DNA of 64,000 bases, from assembly GCA_024655945.1 (NCBI GenBank), contig JANLFK010000016.1:1-64000 (forward strand), written 5' to 3'. This stretch comes from a candidate division KSB1 bacterium. Its GTDB lineage: Bacteria > Zhuqueibacterota > Zhuqueibacteria > JANLFK01 > Oleimicrobiaceae. The position numbers and the translations under genes were made by a program. The number at the start of each line of letters is the position of its first letter. Position 1 is the stretch's first letter. Below are positions 44,119 through 54,200 of the stretch, piece by piece. The notes below the pieces were generated by a model. It saw only the letters and a list, made by a program, of their open reading frames with translations, made no database searches and was not told where the DNA came from.

Positions 44119-46489
44119 TCACTGCTCGCCCTCCTCGATGCACGGCCTGGAACTCATGGTCAACCGCAGCTTACCTCCCTGAACAATGGACTCGTGCAAT
44201 AGGTAGGTTTTCTTGTACACACGACCGTTCAGCCTCACTCGGCCCACGTAGACGTTCCGCCGACCGTTGTTGGGCGCTGCGACGGTAAAGCTCCTGCCGT
44301 TGGCCAGATGGATCGTGGCCCGCTTGAAAAGCGGGCTTCCCAGCACGTAGGAGGGATGTCCAGGGCATAGCGGATAGAGGCCCAACGCGCTGAAGATGTA
44401 CCAGGCGGACATCTCGCCGTTGTCCTCGTCGCCGCAGAAACCTTCTGGCCCTGGGCCATAGAGTTCCTCCAGCACGCGGCGCACCCAATACTGCGTCTTC
44501 CAGGGTGCCCCTGCGGCAGCGAAGAGGTAGAGCACGTGGTGGCTCGGCTGGTTGGAGTGGGCGTACTGGCCAAAATCCACCGCCGCCATCTCGGTCATCT
44601 CGTGGATCTCGCCGTTGTAGGAGCCGACGTCAAAGTAGGGCGGGGTGGCTAGAAGGGTGTCGAGCTTTGTTAGAAAGTGCTCTCTGCCTCCCATGAGTTC
44701 GATCAGGCCGGCCGGGTCATGTGGCACCGCCCAGCCACATTGCCACACGCCGCCTTCCACGTAGGGGCCTCCCCAGGCGAACTGGTCGAAGGGCGTCACC
44801 CATGAGCCACCCGCATTTCGTCCCCGCAGAGAGCCTACGGCGGGGTCAAAGACGTTCTTGTAGTTGAACGCCCTGGCGATGAGCAGCTGATAGTCTTCGT
44901 TGCGGCCAAGCCCCTTCGCCACCTGGGCGATGCAGAAGTCGTTGTAGGCAAAGTCCAGAGTGCGAGAAACGCTCTCCTCGACGAGGTCGGCAGGGACGTA
45001 CCCCAGGCGAAGGTAGTGTTCCAGTCCCTTGCGTCCCACCGCGCCGTCGCTGGCCCCCGCTTGCCAGGCGTGCTTGTGCATACCCTCGTAGGCGGTTTCC
45101 ATGTCAAAGGAGCGGATCCCTTTCACAAAGGCGTCGGCGATGATGGCGTCGATGTGCGTGCCGATCATACAGGAGCGATAGCCCGGGCTGGCCCATTTCG
45201 GGAACCAACCGCCCTCCTTGTAGGCGTTCGTCCATCCTTGGATGATTTCCGCCAGTCGCTCCGGGAAAAGAATGCTGAGCAGGGGGTATTGGGTGCGGTA
45301 CACGTCCCAAGGCCCCTGATCGGTGTAGAGTACCCCGGGGTGGAGCGCGCCGTCATACGGGCTGCGATGCACGACTTCGCCAGAGGGCCGGAGTTCATGC
45401 CAGGCATGGGGGAAGAGCACCGTACGATAGAGCGCCGAGTAGAAAGTGCGTGCCTGGTCTTCCGTGGCCCCTTCGATGTCGATGACGCCCAAGAGTTCGC
45501 TCCACACGTCGTGGCCTTGCCATAACTTCGTCAAAAGAGCGCCCGCCGAGTTCTTGGGCAAGATTGTACTCTGCTTGTTCCCAGTCGATGAAGGAGGTGC
45601 CCACGCGCACGTCCACCACACCGTTCGCCGGCGGCTGGAGGCCGACATACGCCCCAAGCCCATCGCCGGTCGCAGTTGTCGCGCCCTGGGAGGTTTCTTG
45701 GCCGCAGAAGAAACCGGACTCGTCCGGCATGAGCGGACAGTCGAAGGAGATCACGAAGTAGGCGGCAAAGTCATCAGGCACCCCGCCGCTGTTTGCGGTA
45801 GTGTACCCCCGCAATCGACGCGCCTGGAAGTCGAAAGCAAGATGCGATATGCGGGCAAAGGGGTGGACGATGAGCCGACACGGCTGCCCAGGCGGAAACG
45901 TCAGACGCAGCACGGCACAGCGCTCCGTCGGCGTAAGCTCCAGGGTCACGCGATAGCGACCCAGATAGGTTTTGAAATAGTGCAGAAGATACACGGTGTG
46001 ATCAGGACGGAACACCGAAGTTCTCTGGCGCACGTCTGGGAGCAAGCGGCCGGTTTGAGGCATCAGCACAAACTGGCCATAGTCACCAATCCAGGGGCTG
46101 GGCTGCCTGGTGGCGCGAATGCCCTGCAATTGCCGCCCTGCCGGATGGGAGAACCATCGCCCCTCGGAGGTCTGCGGGCTCCAGCAGGTCATGGCGAAGG
46201 GACGGCTGATCAGAGGCAGGGTATTGCCGTGGGAGAAGGTGAACTCTGAAGCAGTGCCTTGCAGCGGATTGACCAGGCTCACGCGTTCCACTGCAGCAAC
46301 GTCGATGTGAGGCATGCGGTTCTCCTCCGCGCGGGCTCCAGAAGCAGCCGCGTGCTGCCAAGACAGGCTCCCAACCGTCAGCAAGAGGAAGGCGGTCACA
46401 GACGCGCGCACAGGCCACAAGTTCCGTGGATGAGGAGCCAGCATCGCGCCTGCCCGACTATCCGTGCCGCGCCATTTCGCTCGCGCCAT
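44119..46489 (-). pseudogene. GH92 alpha-mannosidase, frameshifted
   Basis: Two frames together encode one exported GH92 enzyme of about 790 aa. The N-terminal frame (from ATG 46489) gives a signal sequence, VNPLQGTASEFTFSHGNTLP, GRWFSHPAG and the beta-sandwich domain up to RSFDEVMAR. The C-terminal frame resumes HDVWSELLGVIDIEG, then RTFYSALYRTVLFPH and the catalytic region QPSHHVLYLF and GDEDNGEMSAWYIFSALG. Deleting one base from GGCC at 45513-45516 joins them as MARHDVWSELLGVID. GH92 enzymes are calcium-dependent exo-alpha-mannosidases; GH92 catalytic acidic residues appear present. AGAGG lies 7 nt before ATG 46489, 11 nt after the methyltransferase. Frameshift or assembly error cannot be told apart here. 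Confidence 0.85.
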
Positions 46490-46500
46490 AGGTGTACCTC

Positions 46501-47043
46501 TCAATGGTCAGCAAGGTGGAGGACCGCATGCTTGAGGGTGTACGTGCGCAGGCCCGGAGCTCCGGCGAGTTGCGCTATCTGTTGCACCTGGGCAGTGGAG
46601 AGACGATGCTCAAGGGGTGGACCGTGGTCTTCCTCTACGAATGGCCACTCCAGGACAACCACCCGCAATCTGGCGGTCCGCCACGCCTGGGCAAAGGTGA
46701 GCACCGCATCGTCGCTCTCATGCAATAGGAGGCCGAGAAACGCAATGTCCACGGCGCCCGGGCGAAAGGGGAGCGCCTCGGCCACGGCGAGGGCGTAGCG
46801 CCCTTCGGGAAAAAGGCTCCCGGCTGCACTGAGCATCTCCGGCCGCACGTCGATGCCGTAGGCGCGGAGACCACGCCGGGCAAAGGCTTCGGCGAAAACT
46901 GCCGAGCCCACTCCCACGTCCAACACACTGCGCGCATCAATCCTTCGCAAAGAGAGGTCCACGACCCGTTCCACCTCCAGCAGTGCCAGTCGCTCGGGGT
47001 TGCGCAACCTCTCCACTTCACCAGCGTACCGTCGTTCGTGCAT
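46501..47043 (-). CDS. Class I SAM-dependent methyltransferase
   Basis: 180-aa cytosolic protein with the SAM-binding motif I VLDVGVGSAVFAEAFA (about residues 40-55), acidic motif II YGIDVRPEML, and a later VDIAFLGLLLHESDDA block, matching the Methyltransf_11 type. It is short for the family, about one domain with a reduced C-terminus. AAAGGA lies 6 nt before ATG 47043. It sits 66 nt after a DUF169 gene and 11 nt before the GH92 gene. The substrate is unknown. Confidence 0.83.
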   Translation of the reverse strand: MHERRYAGEVERLRNPERLALLEVERVVDLSLRRIDARSVLDVGVGSAVFAEAFARRGLRAYGIDVRPEMLSAAGSLFPEGRYALAVAEALPFRPGAVDIAFLGLLLHESDDAVLTFAQAWRTARLRVVVLEWPFVEEDHGPPLEHRLSTAQVQQIAQLAGAPGLRTYTLKHAVLHLADH

Positions 47044-47109
47044 GTGGATCCTTTTCTCTCGGTTTGCCTCCAGTGTTCTACCTTCTCCGCAGAGGAACTT
47101 GTGGCGGGC

Positions 47110-47826
47110 TCAGCCTTGCCGCGAGCGCAGCAGCCGTTGCCAGAAGGGCTTGTACAGAAAGCTGCGTCCGTCCAGCGCGCACAAGCGCTCGAACATCGGC
47201 TTGGTGACCGTGAACAGCAGCAGGTCCCGGGGCAAGTGCTGGCGCATGGCGATGTCTGTGCCCGCAATTGCCGCCTGCGCTCTGCTGAGATCGGGGAACA
47301 GGGCTACCAGCTGGCTGCACCCCGATCCGAAAGAGGCGAGCACCGGAGGTGGCTCGTAAGGCGCCGCGTGGTAATGGGCGCCGATGATGAGCAGGCTAAG
47401 CTGGTCAGGGTCGACCAGGAAGCTCACCGTGTTGAGGTATGAGTAGGCCTCGGGGCGGAGCGGGCCGACAAATACGTTGCCGTGCTGCGGCTGGAAAGAC
47501 GTCGCAGCCTGCAACCATTGTTCCATGAGTTCGCTGCTGGCTGTCAGCCCCTCTTCTTCGACGAGGAACTTCACAAACTCTTCTCGCGAACGAGTGGTGA
47601 GGCCAAAGAGCCACCGTCCGGCACCGCCACATCCATAACGCTCTGCGTTCAAGTGAACGAACTGCCCTTTCAGCCAGCTCCCGTAGAAGGAAAAGAGGCA
47701 TGTCCGGGTGCCTGGTTCCGGCTGCACCGTCGGTGCGAACAGGGCAGGGTCGGGCGCATCGTAGAGGCCGATGAGCGGGAGCTGCGATCTGGCCGCCTGG
47801 AGAAGGCGGCTGGCGTCTGGCTGCAT
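47110..47826 (-). CDS. DUF169 family protein
   Basis: 238-aa protein matching DUF169: an early Cys in TRTCLFSFYG, NAERYGCGGAGRWLFGL, FGSGCSQLVALFP and AGTDIAMRQHLPRDLLLFTV. The conserved cysteines (about residues 43, 65 and 166) suggest a metal or cofactor site, but no function is established for the family. ATG 47826 has GGAG just upstream; the open frame extends far upstream into the preceding gene without family similarity. It lies 55 nt after the flavoredoxin-like gene. Confidence 0.82.
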   Translation of the reverse strand: MQPDASRLLQAARSQLPLIGLYDAPDPALFAPTVQPEPGTRTCLFSFYGSWLKGQFVHLNAERYGCGGAGRWLFGLTTRSREEFVKFLVEEEGLTASSELMEQWLQAATSFQPQHGNVFVGPLRPEAYSYLNTVSFLVDPDQLSLLIIGAHYHAAPYEPPPVLASFGSGCSQLVALFPDLSRAQAAIAGTDIAMRQHLPRDLLLFTVTKPMFERLCALDGRSFLYKPFWQRLLRSRQG

Positions 47827-47881
47827 GGTGACTCCACGGTCTGTGCGCTTGCAGTGTTCGGCGCGGCAGGCTCGCGAAGGC

Positions 47882-48868
47882 TCACCGGGTGAACTTGCCG
47901 CGAAGGGAAGCCGTCGTTCCGATGTTTTGGCCCAGCGTGTAAAAGGCACCTTTGCCAGTGCCATAGACGAAAGGCCGCAGGAGCTCCACGTCCACTTTTC
48001 CGTCGGCGTCAAGGATAGCCGGGGCAGCCTTGACGTCGACAATCTCGCCGATGAACATCGTGTGCAGGCCGACTTCGTAGGTCTGCCGCAGGCGGCACTC
48101 CGCCACCAGGGGAAACTCTTGGAGGTAGGGCGCGTCCACCAGTTTGCTGCGTACCGGGGTGAGGCCCGTCACCGCGAGCTTGTCCACATCCCTGCCGGAG
48201 ACGCTGCCAAAGTAGGCGGTCTCAGCGGCATAGTCTGTGCTCGGAATGTTCACGGTAAACGCCTGGCGCTTGAGAATGTTACCGAAGGTGTAGGTGGCTT
48301 TGCGCAGGGCCACCATGACCGACGGCGGCTGCGAGCAGCAGATTCCTACCCAGGCGGCGGTCATCATGTTCGGTCTGCCCACGCTATCGTAGGAACCGAT
48401 GACCCAGACGGGGAGAGGGGCTAATGCGGTGCGCGCGCCAAGGGACTTTTTCCCGTGCTCCTCGCTGGCAGCAGGCGGGGGGGCGCTCTTAGCTCCGGCC
48501 TGCGCCAGTGCCTTGCGTGCTGCGCCGAGAATGGCACGGGAGGTGATGGTCGCCCCAGTGACCACGTCCACGCCCTCGGTGCCCTGGCGGCGGACAATCC
48601 ACTGCGGCACGTACTTGATTGCCGAGTCGCCGGCGCTCTCATAATGCTCGATGACCCTCACGGAGGCGATGCGACCCTGGCTCACCCTAACCTCCACAGT
48701 CAACGAGTCGTTGTAGCCCATCTCTTTTGCCCGGTACACGCCGTCGGCGACTTTCAATTGTGCTCCGGGGGATTGCCCGTCCGCGTCCCGAAAGTGCAGC
48801 AAGAAAACGACAGTGCCCAGCACGAGGATAGCCATACCGATGAGGGTACTACAGAGTTTGTTGTGCAT
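47882..48868 (-). CDS. FMN-binding domain and flavoredoxin-like reductase fusion, membrane-anchored
   Basis: 328-aa protein. After an N-terminal anchor or signal (about 8-25, IGMAILVLGTVVFLLHF) comes an FMN_bind domain (about 35-115) with VVTGATITSRAIL, the S/T-G-A-T motif at which Nqr/Rnf-type subunits carry covalent FMN. A flavin-reductase/flavoredoxin domain follows (about 130-320, NMMTAAWVGICCSQPPSVMV, KRQAFTVNIPS). The fusion suggests electron transfer outside the cytoplasm between covalent and bound flavin. GGGAGG lies 8 nt before ATG 48868. It would head a four-gene unit with DUF169, methyltransferase and GH92. Covalent flavinylation would need an ApbE, not seen here. Confidence 0.85.
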   Translation of the reverse strand: MHNKLCSTLIGMAILVLGTVVFLLHFRDADGQSPGAQLKVADGVYRAKEMGYNDSLTVEVRVSQGRIASVRVIEHYESAGDSAIKYVPQWIVRRQGTEGVDVVTGATITSRAILGAARKALAQAGAKSAPPPAASEEHGKKSLGARTALAPLPVWVIGSYDSVGRPNMMTAAWVGICCSQPPSVMVALRKATYTFGNILKRQAFTVNIPSTDYAAETAYFGSVSGRDVDKLAVTGLTPVRSKLVDAPYLQEFPLVAECRLRQTYEVGLHTMFIGEIVDVKAAPAILDADGKVDVELLRPFVYGTGKGAFYTLGQNIGTTASLRGKFTR

Positions 48869-49032
48869 AACCAAGACCTCCCATTCAAACGTCAAGGCCA
48901 GCCAATAACTTCAAGACACGGGGCATCGAAGCTCCACGGTGCCTATCAATTTCCCGCAGATAGCCCTCACCTGGTGCTCATGCCCGACACACGCCAGAGC
49001 AGGGCCACGTCTTGTCATCACCCGGTCTATCC

Positions 49033-51186
49033 TCATTCGCGGATGCCCACCTGGTCGAGGAGGAATGCGTACTCCATTGCCGTCCTCTTGAAGCGCTCGA
49101 ACCTACCTGATGCCCCGCCATGCCCAGAGTGCATGTCGGTGTGCAGCACCTGGAGGTTGCTGTCTGTCTTCAGCTCCCTGAGCTTGGCCACCCACTTGGC
49201 AGGCTCAAAGTACTGGACCTGCGAGTCGTGCAATCCTGTGGTGACGAACAGCGCCGGGTAAGCCTGGGCCGTCACGTTGTCGTACGGCGAGTAGGAGAGC
49301 ATGTAGTCGTAGTACTCCTTGACGTGCGGATTGCCCCACTCGTCGTATTCGCTGCTGGTCAGAGGGATGGACTCATCCAGCATAGTGGTGACCACATCGA
49401 CCCACGGCACGTTCGCGATCACCCCTTTGAAAAGGTCGGGGCGCATGTTCACCACCGCCCCCATGAGCAAACCGCCAGCACTGCCGCCGCGCGCGAAGAG
49501 GCGATCCGGGCTGGTGTACTTCTCCCGCACAAGGTATTCGGCGCAGTTGATAAAGTCGGTGAACGTGTTCTTTTTCTTGAGGAGCTTGCCGTCCTCGTAC
49601 CACTGCCGGCCCATCTCCGAGCCACCGCGGATGTGGGCAATGGCGTAGATGAAGCCACGGTCCAAGAGGCTGAGTACTGGCGAGCTGAAGGCGGCTTCCA
49701 TGCTGGCTCCATAGGAGCCGTACCCGTAGAGGAGCAGCGGATGCGAACCGTCTTTGACCATGCCTTTGCGGTGGACAAGGGAAATGGGGATCAGCGTGCC
49801 GTCATTTGCCGGCGCGTAGAGCCGCTCAGTCTGGTAGTTGTCCTGCCGAAATCCCCCCAGAACTTCCTGCCGCTTGAGCAAGGTCTTGGTGCGGGCCACC
49901 ATGTCATAGTCGTAGATGGTGAGCGGCGTGGTCAGGGAGGTGTAGGAGTAGCGCAGCACGTGCGTGTCCATTTCCATGTTGTCGGTGGGCTGGGTATAGT
50001 AGGCCTCCTCACCAAAATCTAGGTAGTGTTCGCTCTTGTCCGCCTGGCTGATGATGCGCAACTGCCGCAGGCCATTCTTGCGCTCGCTCACCACCAAGTA
50101 GTCGTTGGATACCTCCACGTCTTCAAGGAGGACATCGTCGCGATGGGGAACCACCTCGCGCCAGTGCGCCTTGCCAGGAGTTGCCACATCCGTTTCCATG
50201 AGCCGGAAGTTCTTCGCCTGGAAGTTCGTGACGATGTAGAACTTGTCCCCCACGTGGGCCACAGAGTACTCGTGATTTCGTTCTCGTGGTTGCACTACAG
50301 CGAAGCTGCCGGCAGGATTGTCGGCGTCCAGGAAGCGGACCTCTGAAGAGAGGGTGCTGGCGCAGACCAGAAAGACATACTGGCGCGACTTTGACTTGTG
50401 CGCATATACGGAGAAGGTGCTATCCTTTTCGTGGTACACCTCCACGTCCTCTGCCGGGCTTGTGCCAAGGACGTGCCTGAATACCCGCTCCGGGCGTAGG
50501 GTGGTCGTGTCCTTGCTGACGTAGAAGACTGTTTTGTTGTCGTTGGCCCATACCGCCTGGCCAGTGGTGTTCGGAATCGCTTCGGCCAGAGTCTCTCCGG
50601 TCAGCAGGTCCTTGAAGTAGATCGTGTACCGCCGCCGGCTGACGGTGTCCACGCCAAAGGCAACCCAGCGGTTGTCTGGGCTCACTGCCACCCCCGTCAC
50701 CGAGTAGAAGGGGTGGCCGATGGCCATGGCGTTGACGTCGAGCATCACCTCTTCGGGTGCGCTCAATTGGCCCTTCTTGCGCGCGTAGACTGGGTATTCC
50801 TTGCCTTTCTCAAAGCGGGTGTAATAGTAGTACCCGTTGTCTATGTAGGGCACCGACATATCGGTCTGCTTGATGCGCCCGAGGATCTCCTTGTAGAGCT
50901 TGTTCTGCAGCTTCTCGGTGTGTGCCAGCGCTGCTTCCAGGTAGCGGTTCTCCGCCTCAAGGTAAGCAATGACTTTTGGGTTGTCGCGCTGGTTGAGCCA
51001 GTAGTAGTTGTCCACGCGCTCATGGCCGTGGTGCACCAGCGTGGTGGGGATTTTCTCTGCCCGCGGGGGCTCCGGAACTTGCGGCTGGGGTTTCTTGGCG
51101 CACGAGGTAGCCGCCAGCGCGGCCAGGACAACTGCCCATAAGAAGCAGGCCCTGCATGCCTTCTTTCTCAGCTGCATCATCATCAT
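49033..51186 (-). CDS. Oligopeptidase B-like S9A peptidase, predicted lipoprotein
   Basis: 717-aa serine peptidase of the prolyl oligopeptidase family. An N-terminal propeller (about 60-440, for example TLVHHGHERVDNYYWLNQRD) precedes the alpha/beta-hydrolase domain with nucleophile motif FARGGSAGGLLMG, Asp in TTGLHDSQVQYFEP and His in DMHSGHGGASGRF. The leader ends at a lipobox-like AATSC (about residue 29), so unlike E. coli PtrB it should be anchored outside the cytoplasm. Four consecutive ATG codons begin the gene; AGGAGG is best spaced for the second or third (51183, 51180). It starts 37 nt after the phosphoesterase gene and is probably on the same transcript. Confidence 0.9.
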   Translation of the reverse strand: MMMMQLRKKACRACFLWAVVLAALAATSCAKKPQPQVPEPPRAEKIPTTLVHHGHERVDNYYWLNQRDNPKVIAYLEAENRYLEAALAHTEKLQNKLYKEILGRIKQTDMSVPYIDNGYYYYTRFEKGKEYPVYARKKGQLSAPEEVMLDVNAMAIGHPFYSVTGVAVSPDNRWVAFGVDTVSRRRYTIYFKDLLTGETLAEAIPNTTGQAVWANDNKTVFYVSKDTTTLRPERVFRHVLGTSPAEDVEVYHEKDSTFSVYAHKSKSRQYVFLVCASTLSSEVRFLDADNPAGSFAVVQPRERNHEYSVAHVGDKFYIVTNFQAKNFRLMETDVATPGKAHWREVVPHRDDVLLEDVEVSNDYLVVSERKNGLRQLRIISQADKSEHYLDFGEEAYYTQPTDNMEMDTHVLRYSYTSLTTPLTIYDYDMVARTKTLLKRQEVLGGFRQDNYQTERLYAPANDGTLIPISLVHRKGMVKDGSHPLLLYGYGSYGASMEAAFSSPVLSLLDRGFIYAIAHIRGGSEMGRQWYEDGKLLKKKNTFTDFINCAEYLVREKYTSPDRLFARGGSAGGLLMGAVVNMRPDLFKGVIANVPWVDVVTTMLDESIPLTSSEYDEWGNPHVKEYYDYMLSYSPYDNVTAQAYPALFVTTGLHDSQVQYFEPAKWVAKLRELKTDSNLQVLHTDMHSGHGGASGRFERFKRTAMEYAFLLDQVGIRE

Positions 51187-51223
51187 GTCCTCCTTTTCGG
51201 TCGTCTGCCTTGCCGGATGACGT

Positions 51224-54200
51224 TCATCTCACCAGAACGACTTTGCGTGTCTGGCGGAAGTGTTGTCCGCGGACAATGAGAAGGTAGATCCCGGAGGGGA
51301 GGTTTTGCCCTGCCAGGTCGGTGCCGGACCAGACGAACTGGAACTGGCCCCCGCTCTGATGTTCAGCGGTGCGCGAAAAGACGGTTTCACCAAGGAGGTT
51401 TGTCACCACAAAGTCAACTTTCTGTGCTCGGCGCAGCTGGTAGGAAACGACTAACGTGTTGTTGAAAGGGTTGGGGTACGGGTGAAGCAGGAGGTCGCGC
51501 TCCGGCATGGGTTGCCCGGTGTCGTTCTTGGGAACCCCGGTGCCGGCGCCGCTGATGAGTGCCACGGTGCCATCCAAGGCTGCGGCGACCACCCGCTCAC
51601 CGTCCAAGGGGGTGACGGTGGCGACGTAGGCGTGCGCGAGCCAGTAGCGCCAGCGTAGCCCACCCCAGCTTGCCACGGCCACCAGAAAGCCCGGTTTGCT
51701 CCCGGTGAACACGACGCCGCCCTTCTCCACCGGCATCGAAGGGGTGGTGTCCCAGCCATAGCCCACATTGGTTGTCCAGAGTTGCAGCTGGGTGGGCGCG
51801 CCGGCCAAAAACGCGTAGAGACACCCGTCTAAGGAACGCACGTAGAGGGTGCTGCTTCCATCTTCAGAAAGGCCGATTGAGTCCCAAGCTTCCGGCGTCT
51901 TGCTGGACCAGATGGTGGTGCCGTTGGCCAGGCTGATAGCATTCACGTAGCGTTCCGGATCAGATACGAACACGCGGTCGGCAGTGGCCACCGGCCACGA
52001 GGCAGCCGGCGCATAGTAGAAGCTGGAGGTGCGATTCCAGTTCCAACGCAGGGCACCGGTATGTCGGTCCAGAGCGCGGAACTGGCGGTCCCAGGAGCCA
52101 AACAGGAGCAGGTCGCCGGCCACTGCGGGCTTGCATTCGATCATGCCGCTGGCGCTATACTGCCACAGGCGCTGGTGGCCCTTGACGCCGAGGGCGTACA
52201 TGGTTTGCTTGCCCGCAAAGTAGATGGTCGTGTCGGCCACCACGGGTGGAGTGAGCACCGCGCCGCCGGCCTGATAGGTCCAGAGCAGCTCGCCGCTGGC
52301 GGCATTGACGGCGGAGAAGGTGCCATCGGTGGCGCCGCAATAGAGCACCCCTTCGTGCACCGTGGGGGCGGAAAAGACCGCACCCGCCGCCCGCAGGGGT
52401 GGCCAGGCGTGCGTGCCGTCCTCAAGGCGCAAGGCGATGATCCGACCGTCGCTGGTACCCACGTACACCCGCTCGCCGTCGCAGGCCGGTGCGGTGATGA
52501 CTTCTGCCCCTGCCTGGTAGCGCCAGACCGCCTGCGGGCCGCCGTTGTGCACGACAAATCCCCGGGTGCGCGCCACTCTCTGGCCTGCCGCCGTGGTGAA
52601 GACCACCTGCAGCGTGTGGTAGCCGTTTTCTAACGACGCGGTGGCAAGGGACAAGGACCACTCATGGGCAGCACCGGAAAGCGCCCCGCCCACGGTTGCA
52701 CCGCCAAGGCTACTGTACGTCACCTGCCAGCTTCCGCTCGTGGCAGGCACGCCGATGCGCACATGCACCGTCGTGGTGCCGGTGACCACCTCCCCTTCGT
52801 TAAGGTCCAAGAACGCCACCTCTGGCTGAGGCGCGCTGGCGCAAGGGATGCGCAGCCAGGGTTGGCCTGCCTGTCCATCCGCCGTGTAGGGCGTGACCAC
52901 GATCTCCCTCTTGCTCACCGAGACTACGTTGAACCCTGGAGCTGAGGCGTAGGTATCGCGGCCCATCGCCCCAGGGATGCCCTCAAAGTCGTAGGCGCGG
53001 TTGCTGTGTCCATGACCTACCAGGATGATGGCCGTGCGGTAGCTCTTGAGCAGGTCCAAAACCTGCCAGTAGTTGTACATCGAAGTGAACTCGCACGGGA
53101 AGTGGCAGGCAAATATCACCGGGGTGTCTGGCGGGTCCAGGCTTGCTAACTCTTGGCGGAGCCATGCGATGTCGGCAGGATCGAAGAAACCGCCCCCTCC
53201 GCGCAGCGGGATTCCCGTGTTCAGTCCAATGATGCGGAAGCCATAGTGTGCAATGGAAAAGCGCAGGGCGCCAAAGTACCTCTTCAGGGTGTGGAGGCCA
53301 GATTCGCTCCATTTGGTGTCATGGTTCCCAGGTACGCTCCACACGGGCAGGCGGCAGGTGCGCATCAGGTCCAAGTATTGCTGGATTTCGCTGTCGGCAC
53401 CGCGCTCGGTCAGGTCGCCGGTATGCAGGACAAAGTCCAACGAGTCAACCAGCCCGTTGATGGCGCCGAGCACGGCCACCAGGCCTGCCTCCGTGGAGCC
53501 GGCGCCCACGTGGCTATCGCTGATCCAGGCGAAGCGAAACACACGCGCCAACGTGACTGGCTCAAGGACGCGGTCGGCCCCGACCAGGCGAACTGCCATG
53601 TGGCTCGTGGTATCTGGGGTGTAGCCGCGGGCCAGAAAGCGCAGGCGGTATTCGCCTTCGGGGAGATTGGCCAGCGTCAAGGTCTGCCCGTGCCGCACCG
53701 AGTCGTAACTGGCCGGCAGGGGGAAGGTCGATGGGTAGGCCACCACTCGGGAGACTGCCGTGTCGGAGAGGTCATCAAAAAGGACGGTGCCGCGAATGAG
53801 GCGGCGCGGGCCAGGCAAAGGCTGCATGGTGAAGCTCAGGTCGCGCAGATCACTTCCGAGAAGTCGGAGCGAGTCCACCCGCAGAGTGTCGTACCCCCAG
53901 GCCGCACAGAGGATACTGTACCAGCCCTCGACGAGCTTGGTGAAGGCGAATCGGTGGTGGGTACCCTCTTGCGTGACCACCATCAGGGGCTGGCTACTTC
54001 CCTGACGGAACAAGGCAATCCGTGAGGTGGCGCGTGTCGCCCCGCCGGCAAAGAGCAGTTCGCCGCTTATGGAGTAGGTGCTCATGAGCGAGGTCAGGCG
54101 CACCGCGTCGGCAAGAACGTACCGCCCGTTCCCCTCGAAGTAGTCACTCACCTCCACCCACGTGGTCTCCGGGAGGTCAAAATCGCCCAAGAGATGCCAG

